Shown here piece after piece: positions 1 through 6,220 of a DNA stretch of 8,425 bases (position 1 is its first letter; each line of letters starts with the position of its first letter). The notes under the pieces were generated by a model that saw only the letters and a program-made list of their open reading frames with translations, had not been told where the DNA came from and searched no databases. This DNA is from SIG673 sp045653945 (GTDB lineage: Bacteria; Bacillota; Clostridia; Oscillospirales; CAG-272), in NCBI GenBank assembly GCA_045653945.1, contig JAZOML010000012.1:1-8425 (forward strand), written 5' to 3'. A program made the translations under genes and the position numbers.

Positions 1-95
1 TCGGTTCTGACTATATCGTAGTAGGAAGACCTATTACCGCTGCTGAAGATCCTGTTGCTGCTTATGAAAGATGCATAAGCGAGTTTGTTGGTTAA
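1..95 (+). CDS. pyrF: Orotidine 5'-phosphate decarboxylase, C-terminal end (partial)
   Basis: Only the last 30 codons lie in the window, read from base 3 and ending at TAA 93-95. The peptide begins GSDYIVVGRPIT and continues AAEDPVAAYERC. This matches the C-terminal phosphate-binding end of PyrF, where the Gly-Arg-Pro-Ile-Thr segment contacts the substrate phosphate and is followed by a helix with a DPVxA signature. PyrF decarboxylates OMP to UMP, the last step of pyrimidine synthesis. The stop lies 18 bases before the pyrE start, so the two are surely co-transcribed, and PyrE makes the substrate of PyrF. The call rests on a short segment, but the motif and the pyrE neighbour agree. The wording fits the short PyrF subfamily rather than the longer mycobacterial-type one. 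Confidence 0.85.
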   Translation, partial: GSDYIVVGRPITAAEDPVAAYERCISEFVG

Positions 96-100
96 TAAAA

Positions 101-105
101 AGGAG
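101..105 (+). promoter_or_regulatory. Ribosome binding site that fixes the pyrE start
   Basis: AGGAG lies 8 bases before the ATG at 114. An in-frame TTG at 108 would leave only 2 bases of spacing, so ATG 114 is the better start and the encoded protein is two residues shorter than the longest open frame. Confidence 0.75.
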
Positions 106-113
106 AATTGAAA

Positions 114-770
114 ATGGAAAGCTATAAGAGAGAATTTATACAGTTCCTTGAGGGAGCAGGCGTTTTAAAGTTTGGTGATTTCACCGCAAAGAGCGGAAGA
201 AAAATTCCTTATTTCATCAATGCGGGAATGATAAAGACCGGTGCTGATATTGCAACCCTCGGTGAGTTCTATGCTCGCGCATATAAAGAAAAGCTCGGAG
301 ATAAAAAGGCAGTTCTTTACGGTCCTGCATATAAGGGAATTTCCCTTTCGGTTTCCGCGGCAGTAGCTCTTTCCAAAAACGGACTTAACGTGCCCTTCTT
401 CTTCAACAGAAAAGAGGTAAAGGATCACGGTGAGGGCGGCGTTTTCGTTGGATACGTACCCACAGCAGGCGAGGAAATCGTTATAATTGAGGACGTTATC
501 ACCGCAGGAACTGCTATTCGTGAGAGTATGGAAATACTTTCTCACCTTGAGGGAACAAAGGTTGCGGCTACCTTTATAATGGTTGACCGCAAGGAAAAGG
601 GACAGACCGAAAAGGGCGCTATGCAGGAAATTGAGGAGCAGTTTGGCTTCCCCGTATATTCCATTGTTGACGTTTACGATATAATCGAGTATCTTGAAGA
701 AAAGCCCGAGCACAAGGAAAACGTAGAGAGAATTAAGAATTATCTTGCGGTAAACGGAGCTAAGTGCTAA
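114..770 (+). CDS. pyrE: Orotate phosphoribosyltransferase
   Basis: The 218-residue product joins orotate to PRPP to give orotidine 5'-phosphate, the fifth step of UMP synthesis, in the cytosol. Family marks are clear. An N-terminal substrate segment reads FTAKSGRKIPYF. RKEVKDHGEGG at about residues 99-109 is the flexible catalytic loop with its conserved lysines and histidine. IVIIEDVITAGTA at about 122-134 is the type I phosphoribosyltransferase PRPP-binding motif with paired acidic residues. Length is normal for PyrE (about 210-230). ATG 114 was chosen over an in-frame TTG at 108 because AGGAG at 101-105 is well placed for the ATG. It lies directly after pyrF and 27 bases before pyrB, inside a pyrimidine operon whose promoter is upstream of the window. 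Confidence 0.97.
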   Translation: MESYKREFIQFLEGAGVLKFGDFTAKSGRKIPYFINAGMIKTGADIATLGEFYARAYKEKLGDKKAVLYGPAYKGISLSVSAAVALSKNGLNVPFFFNRKEVKDHGEGGVFVGYVPTAGEEIVIIEDVITAGTAIRESMEILSHLEGTKVAATFIMVDRKEKGQTEKGAMQEIEEQFGFPVYSIVDVYDIIEYLEEKPEHKENVERIKNYLAVNGAKC

Positions 771-797
771 TTTAAAAATTGAAAGGACAACCCTTTT

Positions 798-1709
798 ATG
801 AGAAATCTTATTGACATTATGGATCTGTCGGTTCAGGAAATCGACGAGCTTATCGCTACCGCAAAGGATATAATGGCAAATCCTGCCCTTTATTCCGAAA
901 AGTGCAAGGGCAAAATAATGGCGACGCTTTTCTTTGAGCCGTCTACCCGTACCCGTCTTTCATTTGAAAGCGCAATGCTCAGTCTTGGCGGTCAGGTGCT
1001 TGGATTTTCCGATGCGGGAAGCAGCTCCACCTCTAAGGGCGAGAGCGTTTCCGACACCGTAAGAACGGCGTCTATTTATTCGGATATAGTTGTTATGCGT
1101 CATCCCAAGGAGGGTGCACCGCTTGTTGCGTCCTTTAAGTCGGAGTGCCCCGTTATCAATGCGGGCGACGGCGGACACAATCACCCCACCCAAACGCTCA
1201 CCGACCTGCTCACCATAAGCCGTGAAAAGGGACACTTTGACAATCTTACCGTTGGCTTTTGCGGCGACCTTAAATTCGGCAGAACGGTTCACTCGCTTAT
1301 CTCGGCACTTTCGCGTTACAACGGTATTAAATTCGTTTTAATCTCGCCCGCTGAGCTGAAATTGCCCGATTACATCAAGGAGGGCGTGCTTGAAGCAAAG
1401 GGACTTGAGTACGTTGAAACCAAGGATCTTGATGCGGTTATAGGCGACCTTGATATACTCTATATGACCAGAGTTCAGCGTGAGCGTTTCTTCAACGAGG
1501 AGGACTATTTACGCCTAAAGGACAGCTATATTTTAACTCCCGACAAGATGAAAAACGCAAAGGCGGATATGAGCATACTTCACCCGCTTCCGAGAGTCAA
1601 CGAAATTCACGTTTCCATTGACGACGACCCCCGTGCAGTCTATTTTGAACAGGTACGTAACGGAAAATATATCCGTATGGCACTTGTGCTTAAAATGCTT
1701 GGCAGGTAA
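798..1709 (+). CDS. pyrB: Aspartate carbamoyltransferase catalytic subunit
   Basis: The 303-residue product condenses carbamoyl phosphate with aspartate, the committed step of pyrimidine synthesis. The carbamoyl-phosphate loop STRT is at residues 49-52 within FFEPSTRTRLSFE. SKGES at 79-83 supplies the mobile Ser/Lys loop shared between neighbouring subunits. HPTQ at 129-132 and HPLPR at 262-266 are the other active-site signatures, and TRVQRERF near 224-231 is the aspartate-binding arginine region. Length is usual for PyrB (about 300-310). AAAGGA at 782-787 precedes the ATG by about 10 bases. The product should assemble with the regulatory chain of the downstream pyrI into an allosteric holoenzyme. 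The stop codon lies in the base of a small hairpin (1702-1717). Confidence 0.97.
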   Translation: MRNLIDIMDLSVQEIDELIATAKDIMANPALYSEKCKGKIMATLFFEPSTRTRLSFESAMLSLGGQVLGFSDAGSSSTSKGESVSDTVRTASIYSDIVVMRHPKEGAPLVASFKSECPVINAGDGGHNHPTQTLTDLLTISREKGHFDNLTVGFCGDLKFGRTVHSLISALSRYNGIKFVLISPAELKLPDYIKEGVLEAKGLEYVETKDLDAVIGDLDILYMTRVQRERFFNEEDYLRLKDSYILTPDKMKNAKADMSILHPLPRVNEIHVSIDDDPRAVYFEQVRNGKYIRMALVLKMLGR

Positions 1710-1717
1710 GCACCTGC
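1702..1717 (+). other. Small hairpin spanning the pyrB stop codon
   Basis: GCAGGT (1702-1707) pairs exactly with ACCTGC (1712-1717) across a four-base AAGC loop; the pyrB TAA is partly in the stem and loop. No T-run follows, so it is not an intrinsic terminator. It could affect mRNA stability or ribosome release, but it is short and may be chance. Confidence 0.35.
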
Positions 1718-1751
1718 AGGCAAATAGGCTGCCGCCAAGTGCATACCAACA

Positions 1752-1780
1752 AAACCGCCCTCTAAACAAGTGCGGTTTAG
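1752..1780 (+). other. Overlapping inverted repeats in the pyrB-pyrI spacer
   Basis: Two perfect inverted repeats share bases and cannot form together. AAACCGC (1752-1758) pairs with GCGGTTT (1772-1778) over a 13-base loop; CTAAAC (1762-1767) pairs with GTTTAG (1775-1780) over a 7-base loop. They end 25 bases before the pyrI ribosome binding site at 1805-1811. No T-tract follows, so termination is unlikely. They may influence pyrI expression or be the remains of a spacer repeat. The pairing is seen in the sequence; any function is inferred. Confidence 0.4.
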
Positions 1781-1817
1781 CTCTGAGCAAGTATTCAAAC
1801 AATAAAAGGAGTAGAAA

Positions 1818-2237
1818 ATGAACGTAGATTCCATTAAGAACGGCGTGGTTATCGACCACATAAAGGCAGGTCAGGCGATGAAGCTTTATGCTTTGCTTGA
1901 GCTTGATAAGTTGGAGTGCACTATCGCTATTATCAAGAACGTGCCGAGCAAAAAAATGGGCAAGAAGGACATTATCAAGATTGATACCAAAATGGACGTT
2001 GACCTTGATATTATCGGGTACGTCAACCCCGATATTACCGTAAACGTAATTGAAAACGGCTCTCTTGTAGACAAGAAAAAGATTGAGCTTCCGCTTGTAC
2101 TTAAAGACGTTGTAAAGTGCAAAAATCCCCGTTGCATTACCTCGGTTGAGCCGGTGCCGCAGGTGTGTGAGCTTCGTGATGCAAAGACGCGTCTTTACCG
2201 TTGCCGCTACTGTGAGGCAAAGGCGCCTGAAAACTAA
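1818..2237 (+). CDS. pyrI: Aspartate carbamoyltransferase regulatory subunit
   Basis: The 139-residue product is the zinc-binding regulatory chain that binds CTP/ATP and tunes the activity of PyrB. The N-terminal nucleotide-binding domain keeps VIDH (Asp13, His14) and GKKDIIK (Lys50, Lys54), matching the effector-binding residues known from E. coli PyrI, with a lysine cluster at 86-88 near the position of E. coli Lys94. The C-terminal zinc domain has Cys101-x4-Cys106 and Cys129-x2-Cys132, the four expected ligands. It is somewhat shorter than E. coli PyrI (about 153). AAAGGAG at 1805-1811 is 6 bases before the ATG. The 108-base gap from pyrB is long for an operon of this kind. It is the last gene of the pyrimidine operon, closed by the terminator just downstream. 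Confidence 0.96.
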   Translation: MNVDSIKNGVVIDHIKAGQAMKLYALLELDKLECTIAIIKNVPSKKMGKKDIIKIDTKMDVDLDIIGYVNPDITVNVIENGSLVDKKKIELPLVLKDVVKCKNPRCITSVEPVPQVCELRDAKTRLYRCRYCEAKAPEN

Positions 2238-2254
2238 TATGGTGTGAAAAAGTA

Positions 2255-2287
2255 AAAAACCGAGGTTGTTTTTCAACCTCGGTTTTT
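2255..2287. terminator. Bidirectional intrinsic terminator between pyrI and the lipoprotein gene
   Basis: CCGAGGTTG (2260-2268) pairs with CAACCTCGG (2274-2282) over a TTTTT loop. The stem extends by five A-T pairs (2255-2259 with 2283-2287). The T-run at 2283-2290 stops + strand transcripts from pyrI, whose stop is at 2237. The A-run at 2254-2259 gives a U-tract on the - strand for the converging lipoprotein gene, whose stop is at 2299-2301. A GC-rich core with T-tracts on both sides makes this a textbook shared terminator. Confidence 0.93.
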
Positions 2288-2298
2288 CTTTGTGTAAA

Positions 2299-3780
2299 TT
2301 ACTGACCTGTGTAGTTATACGTTACAGTGCCGTAGTATCCTATATCAGAGTATCGGGTTAGATTTTCCCACTGCTCCTCAGTACCTCTATACTTTACACT
2401 TGTATGTGAGTTGCAATTTCGGAACGCATCATCGCCTATGCTCGTTACACTATCGGGAATTGTTACACTTGTAAGTGAGTAGCAATTATAGAACGCACCA
2501 TAGCCTATGCTCTTTACACCATTACCGTTTGTTACGCTTGTAAGTTTGGAGCAACTATAGAACGCATAAGAGCCTATGCTCGTTACACCATTACCGATTG
2601 TTACGCTTGTAAGTTTGGAGCAACCTGAGAACGCATATTCTCCAATGCTCGTTACACTATCGGGGATAGTTACGCTTGTAAGTTTGGAGCAACCTGAGAA
2701 CGCAGAATTGCCTATGCTCGTTACACTATCGGGGATAGTTACGCTTGTAAGTTTGGAGCAATCATAGAACGTCCTATCGCCTATGCTTGTTACACCATTA
2801 CCGATTGTTACGCTTGTAAGTTTGGAGCAACCTGAGAACGCAGAATTGCCTATGCTCGTTACACCATTACCGATTGTTACGCTTGTAAGTGAGGAGCAAC
2901 CTGAGAACGCAGAATTGCCTATGCTCGTTACACTATCGGGGATAGTTACGCTTGTAAGTGAGGAGCAACCGGAGAACGCTTCATGGCCTATGCTCGTTAC
3001 ACTATCGGGAATAGTTACGCTTGTAAGTGAGTCGCAATCCTCGAACGCACCATAGCCTATGCTCTTTACACCATTACCGATTGTTACGCTTGTAAGTTTG
3101 GAGCAACTATCGAACGCAAAATCGTCTATGCTCGTTACACTATCAGGGATAGTTACGCTTGTAAGTGAGGTGCAATGCGAGAACGCACCATCGCCAATGC
3201 TCGTTACGCTATTGGGAATCGTTATGCTTGTAAGTGAGTCGCACCTTGAGAACGCCCCCTCGCCTATGCTTGTTACACTATCGGGGATAGTTATGCTTGT
3301 TAATTTAAAACAGCAATAAAAAGCTCCGTAATCAATAGTGGTTATAGTGTTTGAAAGCACGATGCTTTTAATGGCAAGCAGCTCGGCTTCCGCCGTACTC
3401 TCTCTGGACTCTGCATCTATACAAAATATTTTTGTTACCGGCTTACCGCAATATTCCGCCGGAATAATAACTTCTTCAAGGAAAATTGATTTTCCGAGGT
3501 CGACGGCATACGTTCCGTCGCTTTGTGGATAGAAATCAAGCCCTTGTGGATTTTCGTTGGTTGCGCTATCGCCCTGCGGTCCTTCCGGTCCCTGTGCTCC
3601 GGTATCGCCCTTTTCGCCTTTAACCTCGCCGAGGTTTTGGGTTGTTCCGTCGCTCATTTCAAGAACAAGCTCGCCGTTTTCATTAATAGATGCTCCGACA
3701 ACGCTCACCGCCTCGTTACAGGAAATAAGAAGTGTCGCAAAAAGCAAAACACACGCCAAAAACACTAAAATCTTTTTCAT
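2299..3780 (-). CDS. BspA-like leucine-rich-repeat lipoprotein with a collagen-like segment
   Basis: This 493-residue protein is probably anchored to the outer face of the membrane. Residues 1-20 form a signal peptide (two lysines, then a hydrophobic run), with lipobox LISC and lipidated Cys21. Residues 22-54 include the segment INENGELVLEMSDGTTQNLG, of a kind often seen before stalks in clostridial surface proteins. Residues 55-72 are six Gly-X-Y triplets (GEKGDTGAQGPEGPQGD), a very short collagen-like stretch. A linker (about 80-136) precedes fourteen 23-residue BspA/LRR_5-type repeats at 137-458, built around LTSVTIPDSVTSIG and AFSGCS. A cap containing GTEEQW and TVTYNYTGQ ends the protein. 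The BspA family is associated with adhesion or protein binding; the ligand here is unknown. GGAG (complement 3788-3791) lies 7 bases before the ATG. The gene is transcribed alone, against both flanking operons, from its own promoter, and looks like an accessory gene. Confidence 0.93.
   Translation of the reverse strand: MKKILVFLACVLLFATLLISCNEAVSVVGASINENGELVLEMSDGTTQNLGEVKGEKGDTGAQGPEGPQGDSATNENPQGLDFYPQSDGTYAVDLGKSIFLEEVIIPAEYCGKPVTKIFCIDAESRESTAEAELLAIKSIVLSNTITTIDYGAFYCCFKLTSITIPDSVTSIGEGAFSRCDSLTSITIPNSVTSIGDGAFSHCTSLTSVTIPDSVTSIDDFAFDSCSKLTSVTIGNGVKSIGYGAFEDCDSLTSVTIPDSVTSIGHEAFSGCSSLTSVTIPDSVTSIGNSAFSGCSSLTSVTIGNGVTSIGNSAFSGCSKLTSVTIGNGVTSIGDRTFYDCSKLTSVTIPDSVTSIGNSAFSGCSKLTSVTIPDSVTSIGEYAFSGCSKLTSVTIGNGVTSIGSYAFYSCSKLTSVTNGNGVKSIGYGAFYNCYSLTSVTIPDSVTSIGDDAFRNCNSHTSVKYRGTEEQWENLTRYSDIGYYGTVTYNYTGQ
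2407..3372 (-). repeat. 69-bp tandem repeat array encoding 14 LRR units
   Basis: Fourteen consecutive 69-bp units in phase each encode one 23-residue repeat (residues 137-458). The most diverged is the first (IKSIVLSNTITTID). Two subtypes alternate irregularly: an IPDSVTSI type (units 1, 3, 5, 6, 9, 10, 13, with unit 2 IPNS) and a GNGV type (units 4, 7, 8, 11, 12). Units between about 2530 and 2990 are nearly identical at the DNA level, for example the repeated phrase coding for GNSAFSGCS in units 6, 7 and 9. This suggests recent duplication or gene conversion. The + strand of the array shows open frames that are only shadows. Confidence 0.92.
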
Positions 3781-3813
3781 ATTTTTTCTCCTTTTTGGAA
3801 AATCGTTGGTTAC

Positions 3814-3842
3814 ATTATATCACTATTTTACTGATTTGTAAA
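3814..3842 (-). promoter_or_regulatory. Promoter of the LRR lipoprotein gene
   Basis: On the - strand the -35 is TTTACA (complement of 3837-3842) and the -10 is TATAAT (complement of 3814-3819), with a 17-base spacer and an extended TGA just before the -10. The predicted start near 3807 gives a leader of about 27 bases before the ATG at 3780. This is a near-consensus housekeeping sigma-factor promoter, with no extra operator that I can identify. Confidence 0.8.
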
Positions 3843-3927
3843 GTGGATTCCCAAAACAGTGGTTAAAATATATAACTTGACTATCAAAATTTAGGAAATA
3901 TTTGTTATCAAACAGCTACGTTTTCTA

Positions 3928-3957
3928 TTGACATAATCCCCCTTTATATGATATAAT
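3928..3957 (+). promoter_or_regulatory. Promoter of the purE operon
   Basis: A perfect TTGACA (3928-3933) and a perfect TATAAT (3952-3957) are separated by 18 bases, with an extended -10 TG at 3949-3950. The predicted transcript start is near 3964, leaving a leader of about 38 bases to the purE ATG. That is too short for a purine riboswitch or an attenuator, so control by purines, if any, would need a DNA-binding regulator acting on the AT-rich DNA upstream. Confidence 0.85.
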
Positions 3958-4002
3958 AGTACATAAGTATTTTTATTATTATATAATAAAGGAGCGACGA
4001 AG

Positions 4003-4497
4003 ATGAAAAAGGTTGGAATTCTTATGGGCAGTGCAAGTGATTTGCCCGTAGTTGAAAAGGCTATAAAAGTTTTAAAGGAGTACGGAGTACCGCACGAGGT
4101 TCACGTTTATTCGGCGCACCGCACACCGATTGAGAGTGCGGAGTTCGCAAAGAACGCAAAGGATAGAGGCTTCGGCGCTATCATTTGTGCGGCGGGTATG
4201 GCGGCTCATCTTGCGGGTGCGATTGCGGCTAACACCGTTCTTCCCGTTATCGGTATTCCCGTAAAGAGCACCAATCTTGACGGTCTTGACGCTCTTCTTG
4301 CTACTGTACAGATGCCCACAGGTATTCCGGTTGCCACCGTCGCTATTGACGGCGCGGCTAATGCGGCTATCCTTGCTATTCAGATGCTTGCGATAAGCGA
4401 CGATGAGCTTTACGCAAAGCTTACCGATGCAAGAGTTAAGGGTGCTGCGGGTGTCCTTGAAAAGAACAAAGAAATTGAAGAAAAATACAACGTATAA
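4003..4497 (+). CDS. purE: Phosphoribosylaminoimidazole carboxylase catalytic subunit (CAIR mutase type)
   Basis: The 164-residue product makes CAIR in purine synthesis, in the cytosol. GSASD at residues 9-13 and SAHRTP at 37-42 bind the ribose phosphate and provide the catalytic histidine region. AGMAAHLAG at 64-72 is the second active-site loop, close to the class I AGGAAHLPG with a Met and an Ala where Gly and Pro are common. NLDGLDALLATVQMPTG and VATVAI near 91-114 also follow class I. Class I PurE normally works with PurK (N5-CAIR synthetase), which is not present here; whether this enzyme needs PurK cannot be told from this window. AAAGGAG at 3988-3994 is 8 bases before the ATG. It is the first gene of the purine operon, directly behind a consensus promoter, and ends 19 bases before purM. 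Confidence 0.96.
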   Translation: MKKVGILMGSASDLPVVEKAIKVLKEYGVPHEVHVYSAHRTPIESAEFAKNAKDRGFGAIICAAGMAAHLAGAIAANTVLPVIGIPVKSTNLDGLDALLATVQMPTGIPVATVAIDGAANAAILAIQMLAISDDELYAKLTDARVKGAAGVLEKNKEIEEKYNV

Positions 4498-4516
4498 AAT
4501 TTTGGGGGAGAATAAA

Positions 4517-5563
4517 ATGAAAAATTCAAGAAGTGAAAGCTACGCAAAGGCAGGCGTTGATATTACCGCAGGATACAAGGCGGTTGAGCTTATGAAAAAG
4601 CACGTTGCAAGAACCAAGAACGAGGGTTGTCTTGACGACGTTGGAGGCTTTGGCGGTTGCTTTGGTCTTAATCTTGCAGGAATTGAGGAGCCCGTTCTTG
4701 TTTCGGGAACTGACGGCTGCGGAACAAAGGTAAAGCTCGCTATCCTTATGGACAAGCACGATACTATCGGTATTGATGCGGTTGCTATGTGTGTAAACGA
4801 CATCATTTGCTGCGGCGCAAAGCCCCTTTTCTTCCTTGACTACATAGCTTGCGGTAAGAACTATCCCGAAAAGATTGCAACTATCGTAAGCGGTGTTGCT
4901 GAGGGTTGCGTTCAGTCGGGCGCGGCTCTTATCGGCGGCGAAACTGCGGAGCATCCCGGTATGATGCCTGTTGAGGAGTACGACCTTGCAGGCTTTGCGG
5001 TTGGTGTGGTTGACAAGAAAAAGATTCTTGACAATACCAAAATGGCTGAGGGCGACGTTGTTATTGCGCTTCCCTCGACAGGTATTCACTCCAACGGCTT
5101 TTCACTTTGCCGTAAGGTATTCAACATAGACGCTAACCCTGACAGCCTTTACGCTCCCCGTGAGGAGCTTGGCGGCAAGTCGGTAGCTGAGGCGCTCATC
5201 GTTCCCACCAGAATTTACGTTAAGCCTGTTCTTGCACTGCTTGAAAAGGTAAACGTAAAGGGAATCAGCCACATCACCGGCGGAGGATTTTACGAGAATA
5301 TCCCGAGAAGTATTCCCGCAGGTCTTATGGCTAAGATTGACAGAAGCGCAATCAGAATTCTTCCTATATTCGACGTTATCGCAAAGGACGGAAATATTCC
5401 CGAGCGTGATATGTTCAACACCTACAATATGGGCGTTGGTATGTCTATCGTTGTTCCAAAGGACGAGGTAAATACCGCAATAGAGATTTTGAAATCCTTT
5501 GGCGAGGACGCTTACGTTATCGGCGAAATCGTTAAGGGCGACGAGGGCTGCGTAATATGCTAA
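4517..5563 (+). CDS. purM: Phosphoribosylformylglycinamidine cyclo-ligase (AIR synthetase)
   Basis: The 348-residue product closes the imidazole ring of FGAM with ATP to give AIR, which is the substrate of the PurE step. Motifs run in the expected order: YAKAGVDITAGYKAV near the N terminus (9-23), SGTDGCGTKVKLA (63-75), CVNDI (92-96), GGETAEHPGMM (140-150), STGIHSNGFSL (187-197), ITGGGFYENIPR (253-264) and FNTYNMGVGM (300-309). Length is normal (about 340-350). ATG 4517 was chosen because it follows GGGGGAG at 4504-4510 and gives the standard N terminus; the frame stays open upstream to 4403, but only inside purE. The last codons overlap the purN start by 7 bases, consistent with translational coupling. 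Confidence 0.97.
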   Translation: MKNSRSESYAKAGVDITAGYKAVELMKKHVARTKNEGCLDDVGGFGGCFGLNLAGIEEPVLVSGTDGCGTKVKLAILMDKHDTIGIDAVAMCVNDIICCGAKPLFFLDYIACGKNYPEKIATIVSGVAEGCVQSGAALIGGETAEHPGMMPVEEYDLAGFAVGVVDKKKILDNTKMAEGDVVIALPSTGIHSNGFSLCRKVFNIDANPDSLYAPREELGGKSVAEALIVPTRIYVKPVLALLEKVNVKGISHITGGGFYENIPRSIPAGLMAKIDRSAIRILPIFDVIAKDGNIPERDMFNTYNMGVGMSIVVPKDEVNTAIEILKSFGEDAYVIGEIVKGDEGCVIC

Positions 5564-6171
5564 AGACGAAAATAGCGGTTTTCGTGTCGGGCGGCGGAAC
5601 GAATTTGCAGGCATTGATAGATGCTCAAAATAGCGGTATCATTAAAAGCGGCGAGATAGTTCTCGTGCTTTCGAGCAACCCAAAGGCTTATGCGCTTGAA
5701 AGAGCAAAAAATGCAGGCATTAAGGGTGTTACCGTTTCAAGAAAAGAGTGTGCGGATAGTGCTGAGTTTGAGGCAAGGATAGTTGCCGAGCTTGAAGCGG
5801 CAGGAATTGAGCTTATAGTTCTTGCGGGCTTTATGAGTATTCTTTCGGCTGACTTTACAAGAAGATACGAAAACAGAATTATAAACGTTCACCCCTCGCT
5901 TATTCCGAGCTTTTGCGGTAAGGGATATTACGGACTTGCAGTCCACGAGGCGGCACTCGCATACGGAGTTAAGGTTACGGGGGCGACGGTGCATTTCGTA
6001 AATGAAATTCCCGACGGCGGCAGGATAATCAGCCAAAAGGCTGTGCAAATCCGAGAGGGAGATACCCCCGAAACGCTCCAAAGATACGTTATGGAGCAGT
6101 GCGAGTGGATAATTTTACCCGAGGCGTGCGAAAAGGTTTGCAAACAAATTTTGGAAAGTAAAAATAAATAA
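5557..6171 (+). CDS. purN: Phosphoribosylglycinamide formyltransferase (folate-dependent)
   Basis: The 204-residue product transfers a formyl group from 10-formyltetrahydrofolate to GAR, giving FGAR. The N terminus carries VFVSGGGTNLQAL (8-20), the phosphate-binding loop. The catalytic set known from E. coli PurN (Asn106, His108, Asp144) is matched by Asn110 and His112 in INVHPSLIPSF and Asp153 in NEIPDGG, with a further conserved His146. Length is in the family range (about 190-215). The ATG sits inside the end of purM, overlapping it by 7 bases, with GAGGG at 5543-5547 inside the purM frame as ribosome binding site. Its substrate is made by PurD and its product goes to PurL, both encoded just downstream. 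Confidence 0.96.
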   Translation: MLKTKIAVFVSGGGTNLQALIDAQNSGIIKSGEIVLVLSSNPKAYALERAKNAGIKGVTVSRKECADSAEFEARIVAELEAAGIELIVLAGFMSILSADFTRRYENRIINVHPSLIPSFCGKGYYGLAVHEAALAYGVKVTGATVHFVNEIPDGGRIISQKAVQIREGDTPETLQRYVMEQCEWIILPEACEKVCKQILESKNK

Positions 6172-6220
6172 AAGCATAAAACTGTGCTGTGGGCGGCAGC
6201 CCGTAAGAGAAGTTCTTTTG

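Noticed and set aside
1618..1821. Small + strand frame of 67 codons across the pyrB end and spacer
   Set aside because: It overlaps pyrB in another frame, has no good ribosome binding site and no recognisable features.
1533..2276. Long - strand open frame (247 codons) over pyrB end and pyrI
   Set aside because: It lies antisense to two well-recognised genes, has no family resemblance, and runs through the terminator region. It is a shadow frame.
2576..3319. Series of + strand open frames with repeated MLVTLSGIVTLVS-type peptides
   Set aside because: They are the antisense reading of the 69-bp LRR array on the - strand. Their periodicity comes from that gene.
2407..3372. Regular repeats resembling a CRISPR array
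   Set aside because: Units are contiguous 69-bp coding repeats in frame, with no unique spacers between short repeats and no cas genes.
3972..3990. AT-only hairpin just before the purE ribosome binding site
   Set aside because: TTTATTAT/ATAATAAA with a three-base loop is weak and expected in such AT-rich DNA.
3958..4002. Purine riboswitch or attenuator in the purE leader
   Set aside because: The leader from the consensus promoter is only about 38 bases, too short for a purine riboswitch of about 70-100 bases plus an expression platform.
4403..4516. N-terminal extension of purM into purE
   Set aside because: The extra codons are the end of purE read in another frame. The ribosome binding site and family N terminus support ATG 4517.
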